Shown: positions 1 to 12,600 of the stretch, piece after piece
Layout of the letters: the number at the start of each line of letters is the position of its first letter
Numbering within the stretch: the stretch's first letter is position 1
Origin: Schistosoma mansoni
Taxonomy: Eukaryota; Platyhelminthes; Trematoda; Strigeidida; Schistosomatidae
Reading direction: 5' to 3'
Assembly: GCF_000237925.1 (NCBI RefSeq)
Contig: NC_031499.1
Span: 2,485,316 to 2,549,315, forward strand
DNA: 64,000 bases
Program-made: the position numbers and the translations under genes
Notes under the pieces: model-generated
What the model saw: only the letters and a program-made list of their open reading frames with translations
What the model was told of the DNA's origin: nothing
Databases searched by the model: none

Positions 1-813
1 GTTTACAGAATATCAATATACATACAGTAAAACGTTCTGAAGAAAGTTCCCAAAAATAACAAACCAATCACTTATCAAATGAAAAAAAATGATGTAATCT
101 GAGTAATTAGCCGACAACTGAATTGTTTTGTTGTTTGTTTGTTTTTGTGTGTCTAAAATATGACAATCATGCAATCAGTTGTCATGGCAACAACAATTCA
201 TTCATTAGAACAGTTTATTATTATTATTTCAATAATATAATCCATTGTGTACCATGAAAATACTTAGAATAATAAATTTGATGATGAATATGATAGATAA
301 TCTGTTGATATTGGCAAAGCTTCCCTAGAATTCAATTAGAAAGAAAGTTAATTCAATTAGGTTGGATTGTAATGTATGATTAAAAAAGCACATATAGATG
401 AGTATACAGTCACTGTCATGTATAGGCCATAGCAACTATTCTACAACCAATTTCGATTGTGGTTGATTCTGCTTAAGGCCTTTTATGAACTTACTTAACA
501 GACAATGTTATTTAAACAGTAACAATTCGCACATTTCTTTGTGTTAATTACTACCATATCTACATAAACGTGTACGTTTGGTCACATGACAGACTCTAGA
601 TAAAATGTTGATCACCTCAATATCACCCGATGAATGATTCTCTGTTCCATTTATATAAGTACTCAAATCATAATATTAACATCTACCTTGCATTTTTGAG
701 CCCTTATTCAATTTGTCTATAAATTTGGCTCTGTATTTACTCGGATACACACATTCACCTCTCAACTTCAAATTCACTCAATGTACTTATAACTTTATTG
801 TCTGTCCTATTGT

Positions 814-911
814 AGTGTGATCTACTTATATCCATATAAGTAGTATATGGTGATGGTCAGACATAGAATGTATTTTGGCAGAAGACTGATAACGAAAGAA
901 CTGAAATGAAG
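814..911 (+). repeat. fragment of 281-bp SINE-like element
   Basis: This stretch matches the left third of the element inserted at 41038-41318. It includes the palindrome CTACTTATAT / ATATAAGTAG (2-base loop) and the following GTCAGACATAGAATGTATTT. It is truncated on its right side and diverged. Confidence 0.6.
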
Positions 912-1126
912 CATACATATAAATTAGGAAATCATCTAGTCCGAAAAAAGATTTTTTCAGTGAAATTCACTTTATTTTGCTTGTTTGGATAGTGGATTTG
1001 TACCAGCGTCTATAATTATGTCCATAATCTATGCTTCGATAACATCATAATGTATCATACAGAGTTGTGCAGAATAGTTTGAATATGATGATACGATAAC
1101 TGTATGATCTGAAAACAAATACTTAC

Positions 1127-4100
1127 TTGACTCAATAAGGGAAGAACTCGACAAACACTACCATTATTAGGAGCAGGTTCCAAATCAAGCATGAGACAAA
1201 TCAGTGAGTAAATATCAATCAGCTTGATTGATTCTTTTAATTCTGTTGGTTGACTTTTAGCTATCTGAGGTCCCATCGCCATTAAAAATGGAGACATCTC
1301 TTTGTAATCTGGATCATAACCATGAGCACCTTTATTTTCTATTAACAGACAATTAGAAATAGCTACATTTATTACCAATAACTCGATGTCAAATTTAATA
1401 TAACTCCAGACTACACAAGTTTAAAAACAATATCAATATACATTTCGGTATCACTCTCCCCACTCTCGGCAGTACCAGGGCATTTGGTCTAGAACATGAG
1501 AATCTTCCTCTCTTATACACTGTTATATATCTTCATTCTAATCATATCGATTGATTATGCATCTACTGATTATAGTCATCATAACAAATGTGATCATGTT
1601 TTTTATCTTGATCATTAGTAGTTATAGTCAGACATCCTTTACAATGCATTACCACTTTCTCTATTCTATCTTTCATTATATTTTAAATCAAGGCTGATTT
1701 TTGTCTTATTCTTCTTACATGATGAGTTTTGATTTTGTTACAAACTACTCTCTCAATTTCATTAACTTAAGTTATTTCGAATAAAAAACGGCATTCTGAT
1801 GATAATCATATGCTCACTAGTGACTAGCTCCAAAGGGCATTTCCTGAAGTTCTAGTGAGAAGCAGTGACCAGTGGAGGTCAAACCACGTCTGTTGTGAGA
1901 TTGTGATTCACTGAAGACAATGGAGGACTGTTGCTCAATTTTTTGGATTGGTTGAAGTTATTCATTAACATCGTTATATGCCAGCTCAGTAGTTTAGAGG
2001 TTAGGCGCTGGCACGCGAGACTAATAGGTCCTGGGTCCGAATCTCGTGAGGCGAGATCGTGGATGCGCACTGTTGAGGAGTCCCAGAATAGAATGAAGCG
2101 GCCGTTCAGTGCTTCCAAGTTTTCCTTGGTGGTCTAGCTTCAATTGACTCACACTTTCAACTATGAAAATACTGAAATCTCCACAAAAACCACTACTGAT
2201 AAAAATATGTATATGCTGAGACAGCATTCATAAAAATGATGAGACTGTGTAATAAGAAGTGTTCAGATAATTGGACTGTCAAATGTATATTTGAGGGGAA
2301 AAAAGTAATAGGAGGGGGTGAAAAAAAATAAACAAAGAAAGTGTATGGAAAATAATAAGAAATAAAATCATTTATTAAGGCCAAGGGAAAGATAAAGGCG
2401 TTTCAAATTTCTTATGAACACAAAGACTTGGGTTGTAGGATGGAACTCCTATAGCTTCTACTATGTGTAAGAGAAAAGATAGAATCCCCTAGGGAAAACT
2501 AGTAGGACTACGATAAATAACTTTAAATGACCTATTTATTCCTACTACATGACTACTATCGATCAAGTATGATAGAACCGAGCTGCGTGTTGTCTTGATA
2601 GTACTTTTTCCTAAACACGAAAGGAGGTGTTCACTTTCACTCAGTTGTCTGGTAGTACGCTCGATATAGCTTTCTCAACAGGAGCAGCTGATTTCGTAGA
2701 TATACCTAGAAGTGGCATAGCCAAATAGCTTATCCTTATCAGATTTTTTGAACACTTTTTATAACTTTGAAAAATTCCCATATTGTGATTTAGAACAACA
2801 TATAGAAGCGAACAATATTGTTTACGATTAGATCCTCATCAGGTTTTACTCTAATATACAGTAATATTTATATGCATATACGAAATTATTAAACCAATCA
2901 AGGCAATTTATGAGTCAATGATAACTGGAATAGATTACATAATAAATTTAAAAGTACAAATTGGTAGTGTGATGACAGGTGTACTAGTTGTGATAAGAAT
3001 AATAAAAGGCTTGAATCAATGTTACATAATAGGGAAATAGGTCAATGATTAGAAAAATATAGACACTGAAATGACAGTCATAGAAATTATAAGAAGTGTC
3101 CAGATAATTGGACCGTGAAGCGTATATTTGAGGAAAACAAAAAATGGTATCAGGGGTGGAGAAAAGTTAAAGAAGAAAGAGTAAGGAAAATAAAATTATT
3201 TATTAAGGCCAAGGGAAAGATAAAGGTGTTACAAATTTCTTATGAACACAAAGACATGGGTTGTTGGATCGAATTCCTATAGCTTCTGCTATGTGTAAGA
3301 GACGAGGTCGAACCCCATGAGGAAAACTAGTAGGAATACGATGAATAACTTTAAATGACTGATTTCTGTCAACTTTATGACCACTATCGATCAAGTATGA
3401 TAGAATCGAGCTACGTGTTGTCCTGACAGTACTTTTTTCCAACCACGAACGGAGATGTTCACTAACTCTTTGGTTCAGTTGTCTGGTAGTGCGCCCAATA
3501 TAGCTTACTCCACAGGAACAGCTGAATTCATAGATACACATAGAAGTGGCATAACCAGATATTTTATCCTTTAGTTGGGGAATCACCATAGATCGTGTCG
3601 AGTACGAAAGACAGAGGTCGGCTGCATTAAACGTTCTATTAACTGCTTTAGTCAGTCTATCCCGTAGTACATCATCAGCTAAATCGACGTTGAATTGTAG
3701 TTTCAGGAAGAGCGGTCTCTTCGCAGCTGTTGATATCTTTATTTTCTTATTTGTTACACGCAAGTGTTTCTTCAGGAAACGTTGTGAATAACCCCTTTCA
3801 ATCAACATATTATGTATGACCTCTAACTCATTGTTGATTGAATCGACTGAGCAAATCTTCCTAGCTCTATTTGCCAGACATTTGACTACGTTTCTTTTAT
3901 AGTAGAGAGGTACAAAGCTTAAGAAGTGTGTGTAACATAATCTTCTTAGTTTTATGAATGTTATTTGAGTGTCTATATTTTTCTAATCATTGACCTATTT
4001 CTTATTATGTAACATTGATTCAAGCCTTTATCATTCTTATCACAACTAGTACACTTGTCATCACACTACCAATTTGTACTTTTAAATTTATTATGTAATC

Positions 4101-5514
4101 CCTTTCACTGTTATCATTGATTCATCAACTCCCTTGATTGGCTTAATCATTTCTTATCTGCATATGAATATTACTTTATATTAGAGTGAAGCTTGATGAG
4201 GATCTACTCGAAAACAATATTGTTCGTTTGTATATATCGTTCTAAATCACAATATGGGGATTTTTCACATTTCTAAGACAGTGTACCATGGTTTATTATT
4301 TGATAAATCCTTACTTTAATCACTTCTTGTGTATATGCTTGAGGATACTCAATTAAAGGTGCATTGTCACAGGAATGTTAGAATACAAAATGTTAAAAAG
4401 TGCTCACTTACTCAGGGTTATCCCAGACGTTCTGTCAGCAATAATCGTCCATCCAATATCTGCATATACAACAACAGGACCGACTCGATCACTTGAACCA
4501 TAAAAGAAACGTGTTGGCAGTTCCTCCTTCAAATAGACATTTAACCTGAAGTGTCGATCTTTCAATTTGTTGTATAATGATCGCACAGTATAGCCTAGGC
4601 TTTAATGAACGTTGATAGTAAGACTTACCTTGCTTTGGCCAAAGTGTCCAGATTTCTGCTGACTTCTTAGGAGCAGATATATACTCATTTGGATGTATGT
4701 AATCATGAAGATATATAACTCTGTCTGAACTGATGTTCGTCATTCCATGATCACTTGTTATAATCAGATTGAGGCAGCAACTAAGTGATGGTCGCATTTC
4801 AATCGATGTCAAGAGGTATTCTAGTCCATGATTTATCTCCTCGATAGCTTTGAAAACCTCATCACTTGCCGCTCCATGAATATGTCCTGCTCTATCAGGT
4901 TGATGATAATACATAAGACCAAGGTTAATATTTTCATGTTCAAACCAATCCATCAAAATATCAATTCTCTGAGTGAATGTAATGCTTTCATTGTAAGGTG
5001 TTAGATAATGAGTTGGTCTCTCACCTTTGATTATCGCCTCACTTCCAATCCAGAAAGTCACTCCACTTTTATGACCATGAAACTGATTCGTTACCCAAAT
5101 CGGTTCAGCACCAACATCATAGAATCTAGAATCTGTTGCTGTAGACTGATTTCTCGATGAGAATGTTGCATTAATTATTGGATCATAAAACACATTATCT
5201 ACTATACCATGACTTCCAGGATGTAGTCCTGTTACAATTGAAAAATGTGATGGGAATGTTAAAGTAGGAAATTCATTTTCTATACGTCTTATATAAACTC
5301 CTTGATTTATAATCTTATCAAATGCTGACATGTTTATATTTCTTTGCTTAGCCATATCAAAGTAATCATAACGAAATCCATCAAGAGAAATAAGTATTAC
5401 TTTAGAAAACTGTTCCTTCCCAACAACACCAGATGCATAGATTCTTTCAATATAAGGAAAGAAACAAATCAATAGTAGGATAATCATTTTTTGCATAGTT
5501 TCAATGCAATACAT
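1127..5514 (-). CDS. NPP/ENPP-family ectonucleotide pyrophosphatase/phosphodiesterase (3' end not found)
   Basis: Zinc-dependent ectoenzyme of the alkaline phosphatase superfamily that cleaves phosphodiester or pyrophosphate bonds of extracellular nucleotides. Three exons are seen: 5514-4629, 4594-4412 and 1338-1127, with GT-AG borders and phases 1, 1, 0 that agree. They give 427 codons. The start at 5514 is followed by two more Met (5496, 5487) and a hydrophobic signal segment (IILLLICFFPYI), so the true start may be either of those. Metal and catalytic residues are present: LISLDGFR (Asp45), PTLTFPSH (Thr86 as nucleophile), QPDRAGHIHG, SDHGM and GAHGYDPDY. PN of the usual TFPN motif is PS here. 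The end of the catalytic domain (LEPAPNNGS) is reached, but the expected C-terminal membrane anchor exon was not found and may lie left of 1127 or outside the window. Intron 1 is only 34 nt; intron 2 holds a Penelope-like element. It may be the tegumental NPP-5 orthologue, which is inference. Confidence 0.88.
1452..1486 (-). repeat. short fragment of the 530-bp SINE-like family
   Basis: On the minus strand it reads AATGCCCTGGTACTGCCGAG and then GTGGGGAGAGTGA, the left end of the family whose full copy lies at 51739-52268. The rest of 1-1126 shows nothing else I can name. Confidence 0.55.
1820..2165 (+). repeat. tRNA-derived SINE, second hammerhead-bearing family
   Basis: It starts near GTGACTAGCTCC, continues through GTTCTAGTGAGAAGCAGTGACC, has a pol III-like tract (GTTTAGAGGTTAGGCGCTGG, then GGTCCGAATCTC) and ends near CAATTGACTCA. 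Related copies are at 30026-30140, 39440-39722 (minus), 48880-49150 and 49245-49535 (minus). Positions 2067-2112 hold a decayed hammerhead-like core described separately. Confidence 0.6.
2067..2112 (+). ncRNA. decayed hammerhead-like motif in SINE
   Basis: Helix I arms GCACTG (2067-2072) and CAGTGC (2107-2112) are perfect complements. Between them come TTGAGGAG (for CUGANGAG), GAAGC (for GAAAC) and GTT at the cleavage position (for GUC). The layout is that of a type I hammerhead, but at least three core positions differ, so this copy is probably inactive. Confidence 0.5.
2805..2848 (-). ncRNA. hammerhead-like motif in pLTR, copy A
   Basis: On the minus strand the core reads CTGATGAG, then a GAT/ATC helix II with a CTA loop, GTAAAC in place of GAAA, then the self-complementary AACAATATTGTT, a UUC cleavage triplet and GCTTC as the 3' arm of helix I. 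It pairs in composition with copy B at 4188-4230. Confidence 0.5.
3203..3808 (-). CDS. GIY-YIG endonuclease end of Penelope-like element
   Basis: An open stretch of 201 codons, continuing in frame upstream toward 3930 (THFLSFVPLYYKR then NELEVIHNML). The GIY-YIG signature is degenerate as SYIG, and the following Arg pair and the downstream Glu in AEAIGIR are in place. It ends in TPLSFPWP, close to the 3' UTR. This is retroelement coding sequence, not a host gene, and it lacks the RT domain. Confidence 0.8.
   Translation of the reverse strand: MLIERGYSQRFLKKHLRVTNKKIKISTAAKRPLFLKLQFNVDLADDVLRDRLTKAVNRTFNAADLCLSYSTRSMVIPQLKDKISGYATSMCIYEFSCSCGVSYIGRTTRQLNQRVSEHLRSWLEKSTVRTTRSSILSYLIDSGHKVDRNQSFKVIHRIPTSFPHGVRPRLLHIAEAIGIRSNNPCLCVHKKFVTPLSFPWP
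4188..4230 (+). ncRNA. hammerhead-like motif in pLTR, copy B
   Basis: The order is GAAGC (5' arm of helix I), TTGATGAG, helix II GAG-GATCTA-CTC, GAAA, helix III AACA-ATAT-TGTT, cleavage after C4225 (UUC), then GTTTG. The arm GAAGC here complements GCTTC of copy A, so the common ancestor probably had a complete helix I. The first core base is T rather than C. Confidence 0.5.
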
Positions 5515-7084
5515 ATATATGCATGAATTAATGTCTTAGTGTTACATTTATATTGGATATACTATGCTGATTTATCACATTAACTTGTGACAATTAACCA
5601 ATCACGTCAAATATTCATAAACAATTACTTCACTTATAATAATTACACAGTGAAAGTAGATTCAATTAAATAATATGCAACTATTCACATGACCTAATCT
5701 TCAATTTTCAGATCTTGATCTAATATTCTTCATTAACTAATGTTAATAAATGGAACCGTTGAACTAATCAAATCTATGATATTGGAACAAGAACTAGGTA
5801 AACAAGATGTCTATTGTTTAATTTCATGAGATATAGAGTTTAACGGATGTTCGATACACTAATAAACCTTAGTTATAAACATTTTCAGTGATACAACAAC
5901 ACAGTAAACATAATAAACTTTTTGTCAAGATTAGAACTGGTATGTAAGGTGGTCACAATGCCCCCTTTGGAAAATATTTTGGAGTAAACACATTATATCT
6001 GAACGAATGAACTACTATCAACTTTTTTAGATCATATTTACTAAACAACCCTGCTTGGGATGCATACTGTGAACTAGTATATGTTGTAACTTATAGATCA
6101 TGCCTGTAAAAATGGCGTGTACCTGCCCTTGCAGAAATATAATTATTATTAAATGCATGAAGTACATATAGGGGAAATCAATTGCAATATCTGACTGATA
6201 TATTTCGGAAATCAATAACCCCTCTTTCTAACTAAGTCACATTCCGAATATTCACTGATGTCTTCAGGAATTAAATTTTAAATAAACAAAGAAAACATTC
6301 TTTCCGAGAAACACTCTAATTGTAGTGATGAAAAGTGTATAGTTCGCAAAATTTCATTCACATCATTCTTAGAACAATCAAAACACTTGTCAATTATCTG
6401 TCTTCATTGTGAGGAACATATCAACATCTTTATTCCCTTCGTCATTCAATGTGATTTTCTCGACGTCAAAATATTCATTAGAATGCTAATTTCGTTTTCA
6501 TTTTATTCAGTCAAGAAAATGGTAATTATGAATCATAGAGATGGATACATTTGAGATTTAGCCAACATAAGAATATACTGGTTGTCACATTTCATCATAC
6601 TAAGTATGCTCATAGGTCTAACTGAATTCTTCTATCCCCTTAAAGAGAGTCATTTTATTCTCGGTGATTATCAAAACGTAACTGTTCTACACAGAATTCA
6701 GTTGATGAAACTCTCATCACTTCAGAATCTGTCTCGAACAATATCCTCTTTCAATGTTTAACTGTATATCAAACGAAAGATAACGATAATCATATTTCTG
6801 TCCCATTCGACTTCAATTATAACTTGTAGTTAAATCCCTTTAATATTGTAGGTGCAGTGAAATGTCACTGAGCCCGGGTCAAGTCGTGCAGCAGTTGGGT
6901 CACTGAATATGGAACAAATCATCGATCCCTATTAAAGTTAAGGATAACAAACACGCATCAGTTAGTCATACGCAAGGGACTGGTTTATGCGATGGTGATC
7001 TCATCAACATCTCTGAAATCAATCTTACTAAAATATTTGCGTAATCTCGCTTTTTGAGTTATACAGTCTTTAAAGAAGCCACAT
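5515..7084. other. gene-free stretch upstream of the NPP gene
   Basis: AT-rich sequence with short open frames only. I see no repeat family, RNA gene or clear promoter element. It should contain the NPP promoter next to 5515, but no TATA box or initiator stands out. Confidence 0.4.
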
Positions 7085-9076
7085 TACTTTGATAATTTGA
7101 AGGTGTGATACTGAGATACATTAGCTGTTTTATAATTACACTGTAATTTCATCATTGAATTGAAAGATTTCATTCTAATAATACATTATAACTCATTATA
7201 TATCTATCTACAATGATATAGTATGGTATAGACAATTAGATCAAACGCTCATATAGAACAGTCAAGGTTGATAAGCGAATATTTAACAAGTTCAAAATGA
7301 AGTTTAAGGAAAATGGATAAATTAGCCTACTCACAAGCTAGAATAAGATATATGAGCTCGACATATGACCAGACATTCTATGATGATGGGTGTTAGCACT
7401 TACATGATACTCTACACTGCTTACTACCACTACTACTATCATTATTTTTCAGTAGTTTATATTGTACTGAATAATTTTGGAACTTGTAGAGCATGATGTA
7501 GCTATAAATAAATCCCCAAAATCAATAGCTCTGTAGGTGTTCGACATTGATTGCTGACTACATTGGTTTTAATGGACTCAAGTAACCGGTCATTATGATT
7601 TTTAGTAGAAAAGGAACCATCATTCATTTCTGGACTATCTTAATTTGATATCCTTTATGTGAGTGTTGGGGATGTTAAATCCCCAGAACGTACATGGTAA
7701 ATGACTTATTTTTGTAATTTTATTTTGAACAATTGAATTTCCCTGTTTTCACGCCAAAAGCACCCCTTTCACCTTCAAGTCGTATTTCCCACCTGGAAAT
7801 ATCCTAAACGCTATTTGTCCGTTGTATCATTTTAGTGTGTTATTTTGTAATGGTTCTGAAGGACAACTTTATGCTGTATAAATACAGTTGATTTCTTCTT
7901 ATTGTGATTGCTTGTACTTCGCCTGCTTACGGAATATATTTTCCCCGACATCGTCTTGGAATACTCATTCTAGTTAGCGGGTCCTGGGACAACGGATTAG
8001 TTCAGCCTATCATTTCACTGTGTCATTGACCTTCGTTCGTTCACGTAGAAATCGTAATTCGCATCAAGCATATCGGTGAGTTAGCTTTTGCATGCCACTC
8101 TAGACTGTTTACTACTACTACTACTATCATTATTTACAGTAGTTTGTGTTGTAATCAGTAATTCAAGAACTTGTGAAGCATGATATTTCAGTTATATTGA
8201 ACTCAAACATTTACTTACTTATCATCATTTTTCCTGTTAAGTTGTGTGATTCGTTTCCAATACCTAAAGGATCAGTCGATTATTCAGTCAGACTTCTTGG
8301 ATCGATTTCATAAGTAAATATATGAGTGAATACAATTAATTAATTAAAATGATCATATAATTCTGATAAATGGAAGTCAACTGTTCAGTCATACAACATG
8401 AAAATATTGTTGAGAGGACAGTGTAATACAACAGAAGACAATTAACAAAGTTATGAAAATGCAAAGATACACTCATTTTAAAAACTAATAGTTACGGACT
8501 GATCTGAATCAGGCCACTAAGCAAGTTTTCGGTGGTTAATTTCTCCACACCCGACATCGTTGAATTCCATAGGTCATGGCGTCGCAATGGAGCTCTAGAA
8601 ATTTCCTGTCTATGCTGTTCATTAATGGAAAAGACAATGTGAAATTTCGGTGCAATATCATGGATTGATTGGAGGTGAAATTGTACACCATTAAATCCTG
8701 ATTCAATGATTTAGAACTTATGCGTTTATGAGATAACGAAGTTCCTGAGTTCAGTTTCGTGACACGAGGTCTTGGATATGCGCTGATGAGAAGTCACATA
8801 TGAAGAGGAAGAGGTCATTTGGAGACTCCGGTTTCTCATTGGTTTTCTGATTCACATCGGTTCCTGATTTCAATAAAATTCAACAATTTTCATATCTCCA
8901 TATTATTTCTGACGGTGTTATTGAAACGAAAAATTCTGTCAGCATTCACGCTATATAATGTGAATATTTAGATAAACTACTGAAGAATGATGATAAAAAT
9001 GTCGTACGTAATTTAGATTTGAATGATTTGCGTTTTTTTAAAATCCATAGTTTATAGATTGTGGCTAGTAATGGAA
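7085..9076 (+). repeat. left arm of 2-kb inverted repeat
   Basis: It runs from GAGATACATTAGCTGTTTTATA to GTGGCTAGTAATGG and matches 14345-16460 in reverse complement. The part 7230-8165 is nearly identical between arms, while 8165-9076 is clearly more diverged with small gaps. Each arm contains an LTR-like remnant. No protein-coding frame is visible. Confidence 0.85.
7664..7951 (+). repeat. LTR-like remnant in left arm
   Basis: It is bounded by TGTTGGGGA and TCCCCGACA (TG...CA with matching imperfect inverted ends), has a TATA-like CTGTATAAATACAG inside, and is about 288 bp. It looks like a solo LTR of an LTR retrotransposon, with some leader-like sequence to its right. No flanking duplication is visible, so it is old or was moved as part of the larger duplication. 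The family is not determined. Confidence 0.45.
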
Positions 9077-9666
9077 ATCAGGATGCGCGTTCTGTCTTAA
9101 TTAAGACCAATCAACTGAATTTATCCGGATTAGATTTTTGATAATAACACTGAGACTCGGATCGAGTACAGTCCATCTCAAATTATATTGCGTTATCCAC
9201 TGAGTAACAGAATCCAAATAGCTTTTGACTAGTTCAACGAGTGTAAGGCTTACATCATTATTAACCATAGTCAAAATTATCATGTTGCTGATTAAGCTAT
9301 TCTATTATGAATAGTTTATGTTTATTTCAAAGCTAGAATGCAAGCATATGCAATAACTGTGTCTCAAATAAGGCGAGATGAGCTTCATGGATTCTACATC
9401 TGATCACCATCAATCTTTAATACATATAACTTACAAAACTCACTGTTTTAAATTAATCAGTACATAGTGAACATAAACCAACAAATACTGACCAAAGATA
9501 AGTTAAGAATATAAGTTTTGTTTTTTGTATGACTAGATTCTATTGGAAAGAGAGACCATAATCTAGATCATGTGCAGTGTATTATTATGTCACATGAGAA
9601 TGCTTCTTCGAAATTCATCTCCATTTGAACAAAATTCAAGAAATCAGAAGAACATGCAAAACAACA

Positions 9667-12600
9667 CAAATTTTTACTTCTGCTACATCTTACTCACATT
9701 TTTATAAGTAGTATAATATTGAGAAAAACTGTTAGCAGACATCAATATGAGGTTGACTGATACAATCTATAGTTAACAATTTGAAGATAGATAGGTAATT
9801 TGTAAAGTTTTCTTATCCATTTACATGTAGAGAATATTCTATCTAATCAGAATAAAACATTCCTTCCTTTGTGAATCATATAACTCAAACAATGATGAAA
9901 TATTCAAGTCAATTTTAATCAGAATAAGTGATCACAGTTATAAGATTATCGTTGTGGTTTATCACTGTTTCGTATAGTTTACAGTCTTACACATCACTCC
10001 GATCCGATAAATTACTTAACATTTCATTTGAACGACATAGATTTTGAATGCATAGCTGTGCTGAAGATTCTAATTCAGTTACAAACTAGCTGTGTTAGTA
10101 TGTGTGGAATAAATGTTGAGGAAAAGCAATAATTTGTCTACCAACTAGAAATAACGTTTACTGATTACCCTTGATAATAAAGATATTAAGAAAATCTCAT
10201 TAGTTTCAAGATTTATGATTCTTATCTACTCAGGATCATGTCAATACGATTTCATCTGATCGTTTGAATCACGAACTGACACTATTCAGATAACCACTGA
10301 AAGTGAGAGAGTATTGGAAAGCTGTTCGTTATAGTACGGAACTTTTCATGTGTATTTCCACGACATTATCAGAGATCGAATCGCAAACTTTCAGATCACT
10401 TAGCTCAGACCCAATAGCTTACATATGCAACTTCAGTCAGTGATGTTACCTATGAAAACTATCAATCTTGACAATATCGTGTGATAAGAATTTCATTTCG
10501 CGGATGCAGTTTAAAATAAACCACGTCAGGAATAAAAAGTGAAGAATGTTTTGTAGAAAATGAAGTCGAAAAAAAGATGAATATTGACCACGTTTCATAG
10601 AGAACAATCTCAATAAAGAAGTGGTCGTGAAACTAGATACTGTTTCGGTTTAAGTTCAGGGAATGATATTCATTGATCTGCGAATTCCTTTCGATGTAGG
10701 AAAGCTTGATGGGAGACACCGTGTGACACTGACTTAGAATTCAACTTGAATGTAAAAGATGACAGTCGGAATAATTTATCTCCGACTAACCTATCTGGTA
10801 TCGCACGCAAGTCGCTGATCAATGATCATCATTCCCTAGACTTATAGCCTACACAGTATCTAGTTTCACATCCTAATCTTTATTGAGAATCCATAATATA
10901 TACAAGACAATCATCAACCACACAATATGAAACAAGTAACTCATCATTTAAAAACGTGTTTCCATGCAATAACGTGACTACTAAACAATCCCAGTGTAAC
11001 ATTTACAAACATACTACATCAAATGAAACACTATCAACGTAACACAAACTAAAAATTTTATAGAATATCTTGAGATAGAATTCTTTTATTGTTATTTAAA
11101 GATACTACTAATGAACATCAAGCATCTCTTGGATTTCATGAGTAATTCGTCCCATTAATCATACATATACACTGAGAATGAGTTTCAATAACATGATAAG
11201 CTCATAGCAAATCACAGTGACTACATGGTACAATATACCTTGCAATATACATCGCATAATTACTTTTACAAAATCAACTGATTCACATATTAAACTAGTA
11301 CGCTATGAATTTGAAATTTCACATGGTGGACTGACTTCAGTTAGGACAGGCATTGAAAAATCAAAATAAGAAAGCTTACATTCATAAATCTCGACAATAT
11401 ATATAAATACCTTTTAAGTTAACGTTCAATATATCGTGTGACACTGTACAACTCAGTAAGTTCAGTTCAATCGTCAAATGTTTTTACCTATTTGACTGAA
11501 ATTCAAATGCTGAAACCACAAGACCAAATGACAGCGTGATGAATCCAGTCTGCCATTTGGTAATATTGAAGATCGACAGCTCTGTTCCATCGTGAATGAA
11601 TTGTTTACATATCTAACGTCTACTTTTGCATGTGACAGCTTCATTCAATTTCACCATTTATAAATAAACACGAGGTTTAATATGATTCGAATTTTCGAGC
11701 GATAAATACATACTCTATTCCACCCTCGTTAAAAAACTGACGCACTGGTCTGTCACGGTCACTATATACGAGATAACTGTAAACCGCTTATACCTAATCA
11801 AAAGACCTTAATATGTTGTCTCTTATAAAATTTCATCATTTCAGCTTGTAATACTTGTGACTGTAAGCAATATCGAGGCAATGCTCACAGGATGCACACA
11901 TGTCAATAAGAGACTGATCGATTGCAATGCTAAAGATCAGTCGGAAGATTTGAGCAACTAATACAAAAATGAATTAATGAACAACATATGTTTACAGAAT
12001 TTCGAAAAACAGTACACTGGGAAACAGCTTGCAAACAACGTTACTCTCTTAATCAATTTCCGCTTCATCAAGTGATGATAAGTACTAATCAGAATTAAGT
12101 AAATAAAAGAAACAATTTCATTGCTATCAGGTTGTTATCACTAAACCAATGAGTTTTTCCGCATAAGAGAATTTCATTATTTATGTGCCGACTTAAAATA
12201 ACAGCCTTACAAAATTCCCACTGAATAAATGCACTAAAATCGTGAAAATAATAACAACCTATCACCTCGTCATTTGTAGATTAACAAGCGACGCCTTCCT
12301 ATACAATGCTTATGTCTATTGTGAGTGTCACAAGATCAATGTGCAATCGTTGTGTGTAAATGCAAAGATGACATAAGAAAGAGAATCGTCAAAACAGCAA
12401 CCTGTTAATTCATCTAAACATACATCGAATATATCATCAACACAAGAATGAACTTATGTGATGAAGATAAAAGAATTCGTATTGTTTAAGCTATACATAT
12501 GATATTTAAGACAGGTTCAGACTTTAGTTCGTTTTCGAATTGGTTGTGTGAATCTTCAAGCTAACGTTCAACACTACAATTGATCAGTCTTTCACTGGTG

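Larger units (their letters stand above)
2235..4280 (-). mobile_element. Penelope-like element, two partial tandem copies with pLTR-like ends
   Basis: The minus strand of about 3930-3203 encodes the linker and C-terminal GIY-YIG endonuclease of a Penelope-like retroelement: CSCGVSYIGRTTR, then QRVSEHLRSW, then AEAIGIRSNNPCLCVHKK. The reverse transcriptase core is missing, so the copy is 5' truncated. A second, shorter copy of the same coding end lies at 2360-2735. The noncoding block 2745-3065 is repeated in inverted orientation at 3967-4275, as expected for the pLTR and 5' inversion common in this family. The block at 2250-2345 matches 3090-3190, the 3' UTR. The family may be the schistosome Cercyon/Perere-10 type, from memory only. 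The element lies in intron 2 of the NPP gene, in the same direction. Confidence 0.82.
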
